The position numbers and the translations under genes are program-made. DNA of 31,641 nt from JAPLLS01 sp041309145 (GTDB taxonomy: Bacteria; Omnitrophota; Gorgyraeia; Gygaellales; Profunditerraquicolaceae): the NCBI GenBank assembly GCA_041309145.1, contig JBFZAG010000057.1:1-31641 (forward strand). Reading direction: 5' to 3'. Each line of letters opens with the position of its first letter. Positions within the stretch are counted from its first letter, which is position 1. The notes beneath the pieces were generated by a model. That model had not been told where the DNA came from. It was given only the letters and a program-made list of their open reading frames with translations, and made no database searches. Shown here piece by piece: positions 1 to 9,862 of this stretch.

Positions 1-192
1 ACCAAGGTCGCCGGAGGCGAATCGGTCAAGATCGGCAAGATCCTGGTCCGGGGAGTTGACGGCTACAAGGCGGGAAAGAACGTAAGAGGGCGCGGCACGT
101 TATACGCCGTGGCGGACGGAAAAGTGTCTTTTACCCGTAAAAAACCCGCGCGCGGGGCAGTTAAGACATTTATCAACGTCCTGCCTGAATAA
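1..192 (+). CDS. rpmA: 50S ribosomal protein L27, 3' part only
   Basis: This is the C-terminal part of ribosomal protein L27, a component of the large subunit near the peptidyl-transferase centre. The gene begins before the window. The visible 63 residues include GGESVKIGKILVRG and a later LYAVADGKVSFTRK stretch, which match the L27 core pattern (GGESV..G.IIVRQRG, then LFA..DG.V.FE). The C-terminus carries a modest basic extension ending FINVLPE. The stop TAA (190-192) overlaps the ATG of the next gene by one base (TAATG), so the following peptidase gene is probably translationally coupled to it. The N-terminal part cannot be assessed. Confidence 0.85.
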   Translation, partial: TKVAGGESVKIGKILVRGVDGYKAGKNVRGRGTLYAVADGKVSFTRKKPARGAVKTFINVLPE

Positions 193-1313
193 TGGCGGTT
201 GAGAAAAATCCCGGAGACAAAGTTTCTCGAAATTCCCGCAGATATTCGGCGATCAAATACGGCGTTAGCGCCGGAGCGATAGTTTATGATCTTCTGCTGA
301 TGGCCGGGCTCGTCTTCAGCGGGATCTCCGCCCAGCTGGCTAAAGCCGTCAACCTTCTGGTCGGGGGAAATTTTCTGGCCCTACCGCTGTACTTCTTTAT
401 AATCTGCGTTTTTTATTATATCCTGACTTTTCCCCTTAATTTCTACCGAAACTTCATCCTGGAGCATCAGTTCCAGCTCACCCGCCAAAGCCTGGCCGGC
501 TGGTTTAAAGACCAGCTTAAAAGCGCGGTTTTAGCCTACTTTATCGCTTTTATCCTTTTAGCGGCATTCTACGCTTTGATCGGCAGGTATCCCCGGGACT
601 GGTGGTGGATGATCTCTGTTTTCTGGATATTTTTCAGCCTGGTCCTGGCAAAGCTTACCCCCGTGGTAATCATCCCGCTTTTTTTCAAGTATAGAAAGTT
701 TTCCGACCAGGCGCTGCGGCAGAGGATAATAAGCCTCGCCGGAAAAATGAAAGTGAAGATCCTCGATGTCTTTGAGATCGATTTAAGTTGCAAGACCGAA
801 AAGGCGAACGCCGCTTTAGTGGGGTTCGGCTCTACCCGCAGGGTCATACTCGGGGACACTTTGCAAAGCAAATATTCTCCGGAAGAGATCGAGGTGATCC
901 TGGCTCACGAATTCGCCCACCAAAAACTGCAGCACCTCTTGAAGCTGGCTCTTGCCGGCGCCCTGACCACCCTGCTCGGATCTTATTTGATCTATAAGAC
1001 CGGGTTTCAGGTCTTGAGGCTTTGCGGGCTGGAAAGTTTCAGCGATATTTCAGCCTTGCCGCTGGTCTTCGCATATCTCATTCTTTTGAGAGTGTTCTTG
1101 GGGCCGTGGGAGAACTTCTTAAGCCGGAGATTTGAATCTCAGGCCGACCGGCTGGCCATCGAAAGCAGCGGCCTTAAAGAAGCTTTTATTTCCACCATGG
1201 AGAAGCTTTCCGCTCAAAACCTCGCTGACCGGGATCCCCACCCGCTGATCAAATTATTTTTCTTCGATCACCCCCCGATAAACGACCGCATCAGGCTGGC
1301 CCGGTCCTTATAA
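192..1313 (+). CDS. Membrane M48 zinc metallopeptidase (Ste24/CAAX protease-like)
   Basis: This 373-residue integral membrane protein belongs to peptidase family M48. The zinc site is visible as HEFAH at residues 239-243 (HExxH) with the downstream glutamate ligand in FESQADR (311-320 region, E315). The C-terminal FFDHPPINDRI (357-367) matches the conserved M48 HPP..RI motif. Hydrophobic segments lie near residues 27-45, 58-80, 110-130, 138-165, 250-270 and 285-303, the layout of Ste24-type enzymes. Such proteases act at the membrane, on prenylated proteins in eukaryotes and in protein quality control in bacteria; the substrate here is unknown. The ATG overlaps the rpmA stop by one base. Family assignment is firm; specific function is not. 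Confidence 0.88.
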   Translation: MAVEKNPGDKVSRNSRRYSAIKYGVSAGAIVYDLLLMAGLVFSGISAQLAKAVNLLVGGNFLALPLYFFIICVFYYILTFPLNFYRNFILEHQFQLTRQSLAGWFKDQLKSAVLAYFIAFILLAAFYALIGRYPRDWWWMISVFWIFFSLVLAKLTPVVIIPLFFKYRKFSDQALRQRIISLAGKMKVKILDVFEIDLSCKTEKANAALVGFGSTRRVILGDTLQSKYSPEEIEVILAHEFAHQKLQHLLKLALAGALTTLLGSYLIYKTGFQVLRLCGLESFSDISALPLVFAYLILLRVFLGPWENFLSRRFESQADRLAIESSGLKEAFISTMEKLSAQNLADRDPHPLIKLFFFDHPPINDRIRLARSL

Positions 1314-1358
1314 TTCTGGTTGAATCCCGGGAACTTTCGCGGTAAAATAAAACAAAAT

Positions 1359-3290
1359 ATGGCCACTAAAGAAGAAGCTATAGAAGAATTTCTGAAGTGT
1401 TTCAGGATCGCCCTGAATTTCATCCTGCTTTATTCTAAAGACCACAAGTCATTCCGCAGATCCGTGGCCGAGCTCAAGGAAAAAGCGGAGGAGCTTTTCG
1501 CCCGCCTTGACCCCGTCGAGATCAATTTTACCCCGGACGCCCTTTCCATCGATGAAGTTGTTTATTCCAAGATGTCCCTGCACCGGGAACTCGCCGCGCT
1601 TTTTCACCAGCGCAAGATCCAAAGCCTGAAGCTGGAGCGCGGAATAACCGAAGAGGAGCTGGCGCTGCTCTTGGAAAAACTTTCCCTGGCCCCGAAAGAA
1701 ATAATAAAATCCGGGGGGCTGGCGGAGATCTTTTCCGGGAGCCGGCAAAACCCCCATTTCAAAGTCATTGACCTGGATTATTCACAGCTGCTGCGGGGAG
1801 AAGGCGAGGAGGTCAAAGATATCTGGCTGTTCATGTTTCATAACGCGCTGGAAAAAAGCGATCTGAAAAAAATAAGCGAGTTCGCCGACAACTTTGAGTC
1901 GATGATCCAGAAGTTAAAATCCCGGGACCTGGTCGAAGACGACCGGCTTAAGGCGGATCTGCGCGCCTTCCTGGACCAGCTTAAGAAAAACGAGCCGGAA
2001 AAATTAATCCAGGTCAGCCGCTCGATCCTGAAATTTATCATCAAAGACAAGTCCGTTTTGATGAACGATGAAAAGATCTCTCAGCTTAAAACTTTCCTGA
2101 AGGATCTCAGCGGCCAGGATTACTCGCAGATCCTTTGGAACGAGGTCGTCAGCGACGCCGATTTTGATGTTTCGAGTTTTGAGCTTTTTTCCAGATTCTT
2201 AAGCGATGATCAGCATAAAAAAGCGGCGGACCATCTGGCGATCAGCCTGTCCGGCCGGGAAGGCAGGAGTGCCGCTGCCCAGGTTTCGCGCAAGATCAGA
2301 GAGTTGTTTTCTTCTCCGGAAGGATCACCGGTCTCGGAAGTTTACCGCCGGGCGATATTGGGCTCAAGCCAGGCCCATATCCTCAAGCAGAGGGAGCTTG
2401 TTTTTGACCGCAAACAGATAGTCAATAATTACCGCTATATCCTCTTGAACTTACTGCTGGAGGAAAGAAACTCCCAGCGCCTGGAGACCATAATCGAGCA
2501 ATTATCCCGACAATGGGATAAGATCATCGAAGAAAAGAACGCGCAATATTTAAAGTGCCTGGAAGAAGTCATCCGCAGAAAAAAAGATCAAAAACCGGTT
2601 AATCTCGCATTCCTGGAGCTGAGCAGGAAATTTTACGTTTTTATCGAGTCTTTTATCTGGGATGAAGATGCGCCGGAGGGGTTTGAGGACTTTTTCAAGA
2701 ATATTGAAACCAGCTCTTTGGGCCCGGAAGTCTATCTGGCGAATATTTTCGAAAAAGGCAAGATCACCAGCAGGATCTTAGAGGCGTTCTTAAAATTTTT
2801 CCCGGGCAAGCTTTCCGATTTCTACTCCCGCCTTAAGGACAAATCCTCAGATATCGATTTTTTAGCTAAAGTCGTGGAAGTGTTAAGACAAACGGATTCT
2901 CCGATCATCCTGTCGGTCCTGGAAGAGATCTATTCATTCTCCAACGAGATCATTAAGATCGAGATCCTGCGGATCATGGCCAGGACGGGCCAGTATAACC
3001 GGGAATTCGTTTTCGAGGTTTTGAAAAACAGCGGGAATTTCATGAAAAAGGAAGTCCTGACGATATTCACCGAGCGGGCGGATCGCGAGAAAGCCCTGGA
3101 GATATTGTTCATGCTTCCCAATCCCTGGGGAAAAAACAACCAGATCCTGGAAGAGAATCTGGGGATAGTGGACGAGCTGAAGTATAAGCCGGCCGGGCAA
3201 TACTTGGAATATCTTTACCGCAATACCGCGTTCTGGAATTTCCGGATGAAGAAAAGAATAAAAGAGGTTTTAGGGAGGCTGAATGTTTGA
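1359..3290 (+). CDS. Helical-repeat (HEAT-like) protein paired with an HD-GYP protein
   Basis: I do not recognise a named family for this mostly alpha-helical soluble protein. From the ATG at 1359 it has 643 residues. A TTG at 1320 in the same frame would add 13 residues, but neither start has a clear Shine-Dalgarno, so I prefer the ATG. The first ~140 residues resemble the N-terminus of the downstream HD-GYP protein: both have a helix with ...DH..F or ...EH..F, a VEINFTPDALSIDE or IFGIVGEELAFEK strand pair, an R.I..L helix, and an EEL..LL helix. The rest is Lys/Glu/Leu-rich helical sequence compatible with HEAT-type repeats (for example SVLEEIYSFSNEIIKIEILRI). No signal peptide or membrane segment is seen. 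Its 3' end overlaps the next gene by 8 bases. A scaffold or regulator role for its partner is inference. Confidence 0.7.
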   Translation: MATKEEAIEEFLKCFRIALNFILLYSKDHKSFRRSVAELKEKAEELFARLDPVEINFTPDALSIDEVVYSKMSLHRELAALFHQRKIQSLKLERGITEEELALLLEKLSLAPKEIIKSGGLAEIFSGSRQNPHFKVIDLDYSQLLRGEGEEVKDIWLFMFHNALEKSDLKKISEFADNFESMIQKLKSRDLVEDDRLKADLRAFLDQLKKNEPEKLIQVSRSILKFIIKDKSVLMNDEKISQLKTFLKDLSGQDYSQILWNEVVSDADFDVSSFELFSRFLSDDQHKKAADHLAISLSGREGRSAAAQVSRKIRELFSSPEGSPVSEVYRRAILGSSQAHILKQRELVFDRKQIVNNYRYILLNLLLEERNSQRLETIIEQLSRQWDKIIEEKNAQYLKCLEEVIRRKKDQKPVNLAFLELSRKFYVFIESFIWDEDAPEGFEDFFKNIETSSLGPEVYLANIFEKGKITSRILEAFLKFFPGKLSDFYSRLKDKSSDIDFLAKVVEVLRQTDSPIILSVLEEIYSFSNEIIKIEILRIMARTGQYNREFVFEVLKNSGNFMKKEVLTIFTERADREKALEILFMLPNPWGKNNQILEENLGIVDELKYKPAGQYLEYLYRNTAFWNFRMKKRIKEVLGRLNV

Positions 3291-4632
3291 AGCAGTTGAA
3301 AACTCTTTCCGCGGGCTTATCTCGGCTTTGCAGATGGCCAAGCTTTACGGGACAGAGCACGCCAAATTCCTCAAAGCCGTAGACCAGGCTTACGACGGCT
3401 TTCAGGCCGCTTTCAGGGAAAGAAGCGAGCTCATTTTCGGGATCGTCGGGGAAGAGTTGGCTTTTGAAAAAGAAGTGATGTTCGATCTCTCCAAGGCCAC
3501 CCGGCCCATGATCGTTTTTTTGAAATCGCGGAATATCGAGAGGCTGAGTTTTTACCGGCCCATGCTCAAGGAAGAATTGCATAAACTGCTGGTATTCCTG
3601 GTCACTCCCGCCGATGAGATTAAAAAAGAGCCCCGGGAATACCTGGCCGCCAAGGGGGTAAAGAATATAGACCTCGGCCAGATCAAGTCTTCGCGCGACC
3701 AGCAGCCGGGCGCGGGCGGGGGCGCGGGCGGGGAGGCCAGCTCCCAGGAAATTTACCACAGCGCTATAGAAAATTTCAGCCGCACGCTGGAGGATGTTCT
3801 AGATGACAAGGAAATGGACTCGCTCGGGCTGCAGTTCAATGTCGCGGGAATATTCGAGAGCTTGAGCAGCAGCCACCAGGATCTGTTGAAACTGGTGGTG
3901 ATGAAAAGGTATGATCTTTTGACTTTCTCCCACATTTTAAACGTTTCCATCCTTTCCATGTTTTTTTCCTCGAAGCTGGGTTTATCCCGGGAGGAGTCGC
4001 TGGAGATCGGGATGGCCGCGCTTTTCCACGACATCGGCAAGACCTATATCTCCCGGCAGATAATCAGAAAGATCGATAAGCTCAGCCCGGAGGAGTTTGA
4101 GCAGGTCAAGGGCCATACGGTGGCCGGGGCAGGAATGCTTTTGAAATATGTCGATAGTCTGGGGATGCTTCCGGTCCTGGCGGCGTTCGAGCACCATTTA
4201 AAATCGGATTTCCAAAGTTACCCCAAGACGGCCTTCCCCCAGAAACCTCATCTCGGCTCGGGGATCATCGGAGTCTGCGACATCTATGACGCGCTTTGCG
4301 CCCGCCGCAGCTATAAGACCAGCTTGCCTCCCGTGGTGGTTTACGGAATAATGCTCAAAGAAAAAGAGAAGCTGCATTTTCCGGAGCTGGTGGATGATTT
4401 TTTTAAAATAATGGGCGTGTTCCCTATAGGCAGCCTGGTGGCTTTGAGCGATTCCCGGATCGCGGTAGTAAGGCAGCAGAATGAAGAGGATATTTTTTCC
4501 CCTCAAGTGGAAGCGGTCTTCCCCCTCGATAAGAAAGAGTCGCTGGATCTTAAAGAAGATAAAAACGGGCTCAGGATCGACAGATGGCTTGACCCTTTGG
4601 CCGAAGGCCAGCCGTACCTCAGGCTGATCTAG
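3283..4632 (+). CDS. HD-GYP/HD-domain protein, probable cyclic-dinucleotide phosphodiesterase
   Basis: This 449-residue protein has an N-terminal domain (about 1-135) shared with the preceding gene product, a Gly-rich linker (GAGGGAGG, 143-150) and a C-terminal HD-GYP-type domain (about 180-370). Metal-binding residues are visible: H217, the H249-D250 pair in ALFHDIGKTYIS, H278 in KGHTVAG, H304-H305 and D333 in VCDIYDAL. HD-GYP enzymes hydrolyse cyclic-di-GMP or related dinucleotides. The HHE...DGSGYP loop is degenerate: the second His is followed by Leu, and the loop reads DFQSYP, so the GYP glycine is Ser312. Activity or specificity may therefore differ from the classical family. Overlap with the upstream gene suggests translational coupling. 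Confidence 0.83.
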   Translation: MFEAVENSFRGLISALQMAKLYGTEHAKFLKAVDQAYDGFQAAFRERSELIFGIVGEELAFEKEVMFDLSKATRPMIVFLKSRNIERLSFYRPMLKEELHKLLVFLVTPADEIKKEPREYLAAKGVKNIDLGQIKSSRDQQPGAGGGAGGEASSQEIYHSAIENFSRTLEDVLDDKEMDSLGLQFNVAGIFESLSSSHQDLLKLVVMKRYDLLTFSHILNVSILSMFFSSKLGLSREESLEIGMAALFHDIGKTYISRQIIRKIDKLSPEEFEQVKGHTVAGAGMLLKYVDSLGMLPVLAAFEHHLKSDFQSYPKTAFPQKPHLGSGIIGVCDIYDALCARRSYKTSLPPVVVYGIMLKEKEKLHFPELVDDFFKIMGVFPIGSLVALSDSRIAVVRQQNEEDIFSPQVEAVFPLDKKESLDLKEDKNGLRIDRWLDPLAEGQPYLRLI

Positions 4633-4656
4633 GCCGGTTTTAAAGATCCCTTGAGC

Positions 4657-5805
4657 TTAAGAACTGTTAAGCAGTTTGTTTACGGCAAGAGCGGCCCTAA
4701 AGCTAGCTCCGGGCTCTCCGAGAAGGGGCTTGACAGACATAAGCTGCTGTCTGATAAGCTCGAGCTTTTTCCTGTCGTGGAGTATGGGAATGACGTGATC
4801 GCAGATCTTTTCCGGCTCCGCGTCGAACTGAATAAATTCTTCTACGATCTTCCTTCCTTTTACCACATTGACCAGGCCGATATAGGGGATTTTGATCATC
4901 AGGCGGATAAAAAGCCAGGTGAGAAGATTCACTTTATAAAGAATGGCCATCGGGGTAGCCAGGATCGCGGTCTCTAAGGTCGCGGTACCCGAACAGACAA
5001 GGGCAAAGTCGCTGGAAGCGATCCCGTCATAAGTCTGCCCGGTGACGATCTTGACGGGCAGCTCATGATCCTTGAGCATATTTAAAAAGATCTCTTCCCT
5101 GACAGATGCCGATCTCAGGACCAGGAATTGCACTTGTCCGGGGAAATAGCTGCTGATGATCTTCGCGCATTTAAGCATCACCGGCAGCAGCTTTTTGACT
5201 TCTTTTTCCCGGGAGCCGGGCAAAAAAGAAATTGTCAGGGCGGAGGGCTTAAGCCCGGTTTTAGAAAAAAATTCCTGCCGGGAGAACGAGGCTTTGACGG
5301 TATCTAAAAGAGGGTTGCCGACGAATTTTACCGGGACCCCGCGGTCTTTATAAAGCTTTTCCTCGAAATTGAAAAAGACCAGCATCATCGCCACCACTTT
5401 TTTGATCAGGAATATTCTTTTCTTGCCCCAGGCCCAGATCTGGGGGCTGATATAATAGACCACAGGGATCTTCTTTTTATGCAGTTCGCCGGCCAAGCGC
5501 AGGTTAAAGCCGGGGTAGTCGACGAGTATCGCCAGATCGGGTTTTTGCCTGTCCGCTTCTTTGAGGATGTCCCGGAAAATTCTGCGGAACCGGGGAAGTT
5601 TCTTTAAGACTTCCCAGAAGCCGACCACGGCGAATTTAGTCAGATCTCCTGAAAGCGAAACTTTTTGTTTTTGCAATTCCGGGCCGCCCAGCCCGAAAAA
5701 TAATGTCGAGGGGGAGATCTTTTTTATTTCTTCCACCAGATGCGCGGCATGGAGATCTCCGGAGGCCTCTCCGGCTACGATCAGGATCTTTTTCGGGTTT
5801 TCCAT
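4657..5805 (-). CDS. lpxB: Lipid-A-disaccharide synthase LpxB
   Basis: LpxB joins UDP-2,3-diacylglucosamine and lipid X to form the lipid A disaccharide at the inner face of the cytoplasmic membrane. The protein has 382 residues, the usual family length. It shows GEASGD (12-17), a GLGGPELQ stretch, VDYPGFNLRLA, YYISPQIWAWGKKR, FVGNPLLD, a LPGSREKEV nucleotide-binding loop, and CSGTATLE near the C-terminus, all LpxB landmarks. I chose the ATG at 5803-5805 because MENPKKILIVAGEASGD is the natural start; an upstream extension to 5892 adds 29 residues that overlap the preceding gene. Its 5' end overlaps the oxidoreductase gene by 25 bases. It converges on the HD-GYP gene with only 24 bases between, and no terminator hairpin is visible there. 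Confidence 0.95.
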   Translation of the reverse strand: MENPKKILIVAGEASGDLHAAHLVEEIKKISPSTLFFGLGGPELQKQKVSLSGDLTKFAVVGFWEVLKKLPRFRRIFRDILKEADRQKPDLAILVDYPGFNLRLAGELHKKKIPVVYYISPQIWAWGKKRIFLIKKVVAMMLVFFNFEEKLYKDRGVPVKFVGNPLLDTVKASFSRQEFFSKTGLKPSALTISFLPGSREKEVKKLLPVMLKCAKIISSYFPGQVQFLVLRSASVREEIFLNMLKDHELPVKIVTGQTYDGIASSDFALVCSGTATLETAILATPMAILYKVNLLTWLFIRLMIKIPYIGLVNVVKGRKIVEEFIQFDAEPEKICDHVIPILHDRKKLELIRQQLMSVKPLLGEPGASFRAALAVNKLLNSS

Positions 5806-6710
5806 ATCAGGTCGCGGATCTTTAAGGCTACGGCCAGGGCTTGCCGGGCAATTTCTCCGGAAACCACCGGTTCTTTGCGCCGGCGGAGGCAATCGACGAA
5901 GGAGGCCAGCTCTTTTTTGAGAGGCTGCTCTTTTTCTATGGGCAGAGCGGCTTTTTTGATTCCCGCAGTTTCTTTTTTATAGATGAAAGCCTGCTGATCG
6001 CGGTAGTCCAGCGAGATATAGGCGTTTTTAAGAAAGATCCGGATCTTGCGCATCGCTTCTTCGGAGACCCGGCTGGCGGTAAGGTTGGCCACGCAGCCGT
6101 TCTGAAAGCTGATCCGGGCGTTGGCGATATCCTCAAAGGAGGTTAAAACGTTGACCCCTACGGCTTCGATCCTTTTGACCGGCGAATTTACCAGCCCCAG
6201 AACGATGTCGATATCGTGGATCATCAGGTCCAGGACCACCCCGATATCCAGGGAGCGGTTAGGAAAGGCGCTCAAGCGGTGGCACTCGATAAAGTAAGGG
6301 TCCTTGAAATATTCCCGGCAAGCGGCGAAAGCGGAATTAAAACGTTCGATATGGCCCACCTGAAGGAGCAGTTTCTTTCTGCGGGCCAGCCGGATAAGGG
6401 AGTCCGCTTCTTTGAGGTCGGTGGTAAACGGTTTTTCGACCAGAACCGGTATGTTTTCCTGAAGGAAGGCCCGGGCGAGCTGATAATGGAGCTTGGTAGG
6501 CACCGCAATGCTGACCGCGTCGACCAGGGGAAAAAGCTCGCGGTAATCGCTGAATCCCGGGACAGAAAGTTCTCGGGTCAGCTCCTGGAGCCGGCTTTTA
6601 TCCCGGTCGCAGACCGCCGCCAAAGAGCAGCCTTCTATTTCTTTATAGAGCCTGGCGTGGATGCTTCCCAGATAGCCGATGCCTATGACCCCGACCCGGA
6701 TTTTTTTCAT
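5781..6710 (-). CDS. Gfo/Idh/MocA-family NAD(P)-dependent oxidoreductase
   Basis: This 309-residue protein has an N-terminal Rossmann fold with GVIGIGYLGSIH (7-18), the conserved EKP motif at 92-94 (LVEKPFTTD), and DLMIHDIDIV (161-170) with the family's catalytic-region His165. These enzymes oxidise sugar or sugar-nucleotide hydroxyls. It lies directly upstream of lpxB and overlaps it. In some diderms an oxidoreductase of this family next to lpx genes (GnnA) makes the 3-keto UDP-GlcNAc used for amide-linked lipid A. That role is plausible here, but no GnnB-type aminotransferase is seen next to it. The start is ATG at 6708-6710 (MKKIRVGVIG); a GTG at 6747-6749 is rejected because it lies inside the likely promoter. 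Confidence 0.87.
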   Translation of the reverse strand: MKKIRVGVIGIGYLGSIHARLYKEIEGCSLAAVCDRDKSRLQELTRELSVPGFSDYRELFPLVDAVSIAVPTKLHYQLARAFLQENIPVLVEKPFTTDLKEADSLIRLARRKKLLLQVGHIERFNSAFAACREYFKDPYFIECHRLSAFPNRSLDIGVVLDLMIHDIDIVLGLVNSPVKRIEAVGVNVLTSFEDIANARISFQNGCVANLTASRVSEEAMRKIRIFLKNAYISLDYRDQQAFIYKKETAGIKKAALPIEKEQPLKKELASFVDCLRRRKEPVVSGEIARQALAVALKIRDLIWKTRKRS

Positions 6711-6746
6711 AGAATCGATATTACCAAAGCACTCGACAAAAGTCAA
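6711..6746 (-). promoter_or_regulatory. Probable sigma70 promoter of the oxidoreductase-lpxB operon
   Basis: On the minus strand TTGACT (complement of 6741-6746) is followed by a 17-base spacer and TAATAT (complement of 6718-6723). Only seven bases separate the -10 box from the ATG at 6710, so transcription should begin at or next to the start codon. No Shine-Dalgarno is present, consistent with a leaderless mRNA. Confidence 0.55.
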
Positions 6747-6776
6747 CACTTATGATAAAATACCCCATTAAACCAA

Positions 6777-6818
6777 TACAACCTACGCGGTTGCCAGCTG
6801 GCAACCGCGTAGGTTGTA
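6777..6818. repeat. Perfect 42-bp palindrome, CGCGGTTG-family
   Basis: Two 21-base arms (6777-6797 and 6798-6818) are exact reverse complements with no spacer. The arm begins TACAACCTACGCGGTTG, closely related to the palindromes at 15484-15508 and 25451-25487. It sits between the divergent oxidoreductase and msbA genes. Confidence 0.9.
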
Positions 6819-6830
6819 CCGGCAGGATGT

Positions 6831-6861
6831 AACCAGTACCACCTCGTAGGTTGTACTGGTT
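6831..6861. repeat. Imperfect palindrome of the same family
   Basis: AACCAGTACCACCT (6831-6844) pairs with AGGTTGTACTGGTT (6848-6861) with one mismatch and a 3-base loop. The outer AACCAGTAC also occurs at 15481-15489, next to the copy upstream of clpP. Confidence 0.85.
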
Positions 6862-6883
6862 TATGCGGCGGTCATTTTTTAAT

Positions 6884-6888
6884 AGGAG
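6884..6888 (+). promoter_or_regulatory. Ribosome binding site for the msbA TTG start
   Basis: AGGAG lies six bases before the TTG at 6895. No better in-frame ATG lies nearby, so this site decides the unusual start codon. Confidence 0.75.
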
Positions 6889-6894
6889 CGAAAG

Positions 6895-8685
<1,791 letters not shown>

Positions 8686-8700
8686 TCTTTTCCAAAAAGA

Positions 8701-8729
8701 TTGCTTTCCGGCAAAATTTGTGATAAATT
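8701..8729 (+). promoter_or_regulatory. Possible promoter before the rfaE1-kds-lpt run
   Basis: TTGCTT (8701-8706), a 17-base spacer and TAAATT (8724-8729) lie between msbA and the next gene. The boxes are only moderate matches; read-through from msbA is equally possible. Confidence 0.35.
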
Positions 8730-8770
8730 TATAAGGTTTAGAAACTGCTGTTTCAGGGGAAAGGTTTGAG

Positions 8771-9862
8771 ATGGAAAGACTCAAGAAAATCATCAAGAGT
8801 TTTGCTAAAGCCAATATCCTGGTGATCGGGGACCTGATCCTGGACGAATATATCCGGGGCGAAGTAGAGCGGATCTCTCCCGAAGCTCCGGTGCCGGTGG
8901 TCTGGGCCCGCGACCGCAGGTTCTCACCCGGAGGAGCGGCGAATGTGGCTAATAACCTGCGCAGCCTGGGGGCCAAAGTAAGCCTGGCCGGGGTCGTAGG
9001 CTCGGATGATTTCCGCCGGGTCATGCTCAAGGAGCTGCGTAACCGGGGCGTAGAGACTCAAGCGGTCATCGAAGAGGCCGGCAGAAAAACCACCTTGAAG
9101 ACCCGGATCTTCGCCCGACACCAGCAGGTGGTCAGGGTGGATTGGGAAGACATCGAGCCGATCAAGGCCAGGACCCAAGAGCGGCTGGAAGATTTTATCG
9201 GCGCCAACCTCAAGAAGTTCGACGCCGTGGTCATCGAGGATTACGGCAAAGGGGTTTTTAACAACGGCTTTCTGACCCGGGTGATCAGCTCCGCCCGCAG
9301 CCTCAAAAAGATCATTACGGTCGACCCTAAAAAAGAGAATTTTGAATCCTACCGGGGGGTCACCGCCATCACCCCCAACCGGAAGGAGGCGGAGAACGCT
9401 ATCCGCTATTTGAAGATGAAAGACACCCGCAACGAATTCAAGGTTTATAACGACGTCTTAAGGACGGACCGGGATATTGAAAAAGCCGGACAGGCGATCC
9501 TGGAGCATCTTGCGCTGGAGAGCCTGCTGATCACTCTGGGCGAGCAGGGGATGTGGCTGTTTGAAAAAAACCGCGACGCTCTTATTCCGACAGTGGCCCA
9601 GGAAGTCTTTGATGTCTCCGGAGCCGGGGACACGGTGATCGCGACATTTACGCTCGGGCTTTGTGTGGGGGCCAAGAAACTGGAGGCCGCGCACATCTCC
9701 AATTACGCCGCAGGAATTGTGGTGGGCAAGGTGGGGACCGCGACGACCACGGCCGCTGAAGTTTTCGAACGGATCTTTCAAAAAAATGAGAAAGGAACAC
9801 GAAAAAAGAAAAGTGGTCGTGGTCATCCCGGCCAGGTATTCCTCGACCCGTTTCGAGGCTAA
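8771..9862 (+). CDS. rfaE1: D-glycero-beta-D-manno-heptose-7-phosphate kinase (RfaE1/HldE kinase domain)
   Basis: This 363-residue PfkB-family kinase has GGAANVANN (54-62) and the catalytic DVSGAGDT (281-288, Asp287). The PEAPVPVV stretch near residue 38 is typical of RfaE1. The enzyme phosphorylates heptose-7-phosphate at C1 on the path to ADP-heptose for the LPS inner core. Only the kinase half of bifunctional HldE is present; no cytidylyltransferase-type RfaE2 domain follows. The last ~26 residues (KNEKGTRKKKSG...) are basic, lie beyond the usual end of the fold, and overlap the first 77 bases of kdsB in another frame. An A7 run (9780-9786) lies at the overlap. Another PfkB sugar kinase specificity is possible but less likely in this LPS operon. 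Confidence 0.85.
   Translation: MERLKKIIKSFAKANILVIGDLILDEYIRGEVERISPEAPVPVVWARDRRFSPGGAANVANNLRSLGAKVSLAGVVGSDDFRRVMLKELRNRGVETQAVIEEAGRKTTLKTRIFARHQQVVRVDWEDIEPIKARTQERLEDFIGANLKKFDAVVIEDYGKGVFNNGFLTRVISSARSLKKIITVDPKKENFESYRGVTAITPNRKEAENAIRYLKMKDTRNEFKVYNDVLRTDRDIEKAGQAILEHLALESLLITLGEQGMWLFEKNRDALIPTVAQEVFDVSGAGDTVIATFTLGLCVGAKKLEAAHISNYAAGIVVGKVGTATTTAAEVFERIFQKNEKGTRKKKSGRGHPGQVFLDPFRG

Noticed and set aside
3109..3759. 216-codon minus-strand frame opposite the helical-repeat and HD-GYP genes
   Set aside because: It spans the junction of two real genes and reads as Ala/Arg/Gly/Phe-rich shadow sequence with no motif.
5806..5892. 29-residue N-terminal extension of LpxB
   Set aside because: Pro/Arg-rich sequence overlapping the oxidoreductase gene; LpxB proteins start directly before the GEASGD strand.
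9663..9785. Upstream extension of kdsB
   Set aside because: The Trp/Arg/Pro-rich extra residues lie inside the kinase gene; the KdsB fold starts at the ATG at 9786.
9780..9786. A7 run as a programmed frameshift fusing the kinase to KdsB
   Set aside because: A -1 slip from the kinase frame does not enter the kdsB frame, and KdsB has its own good start.
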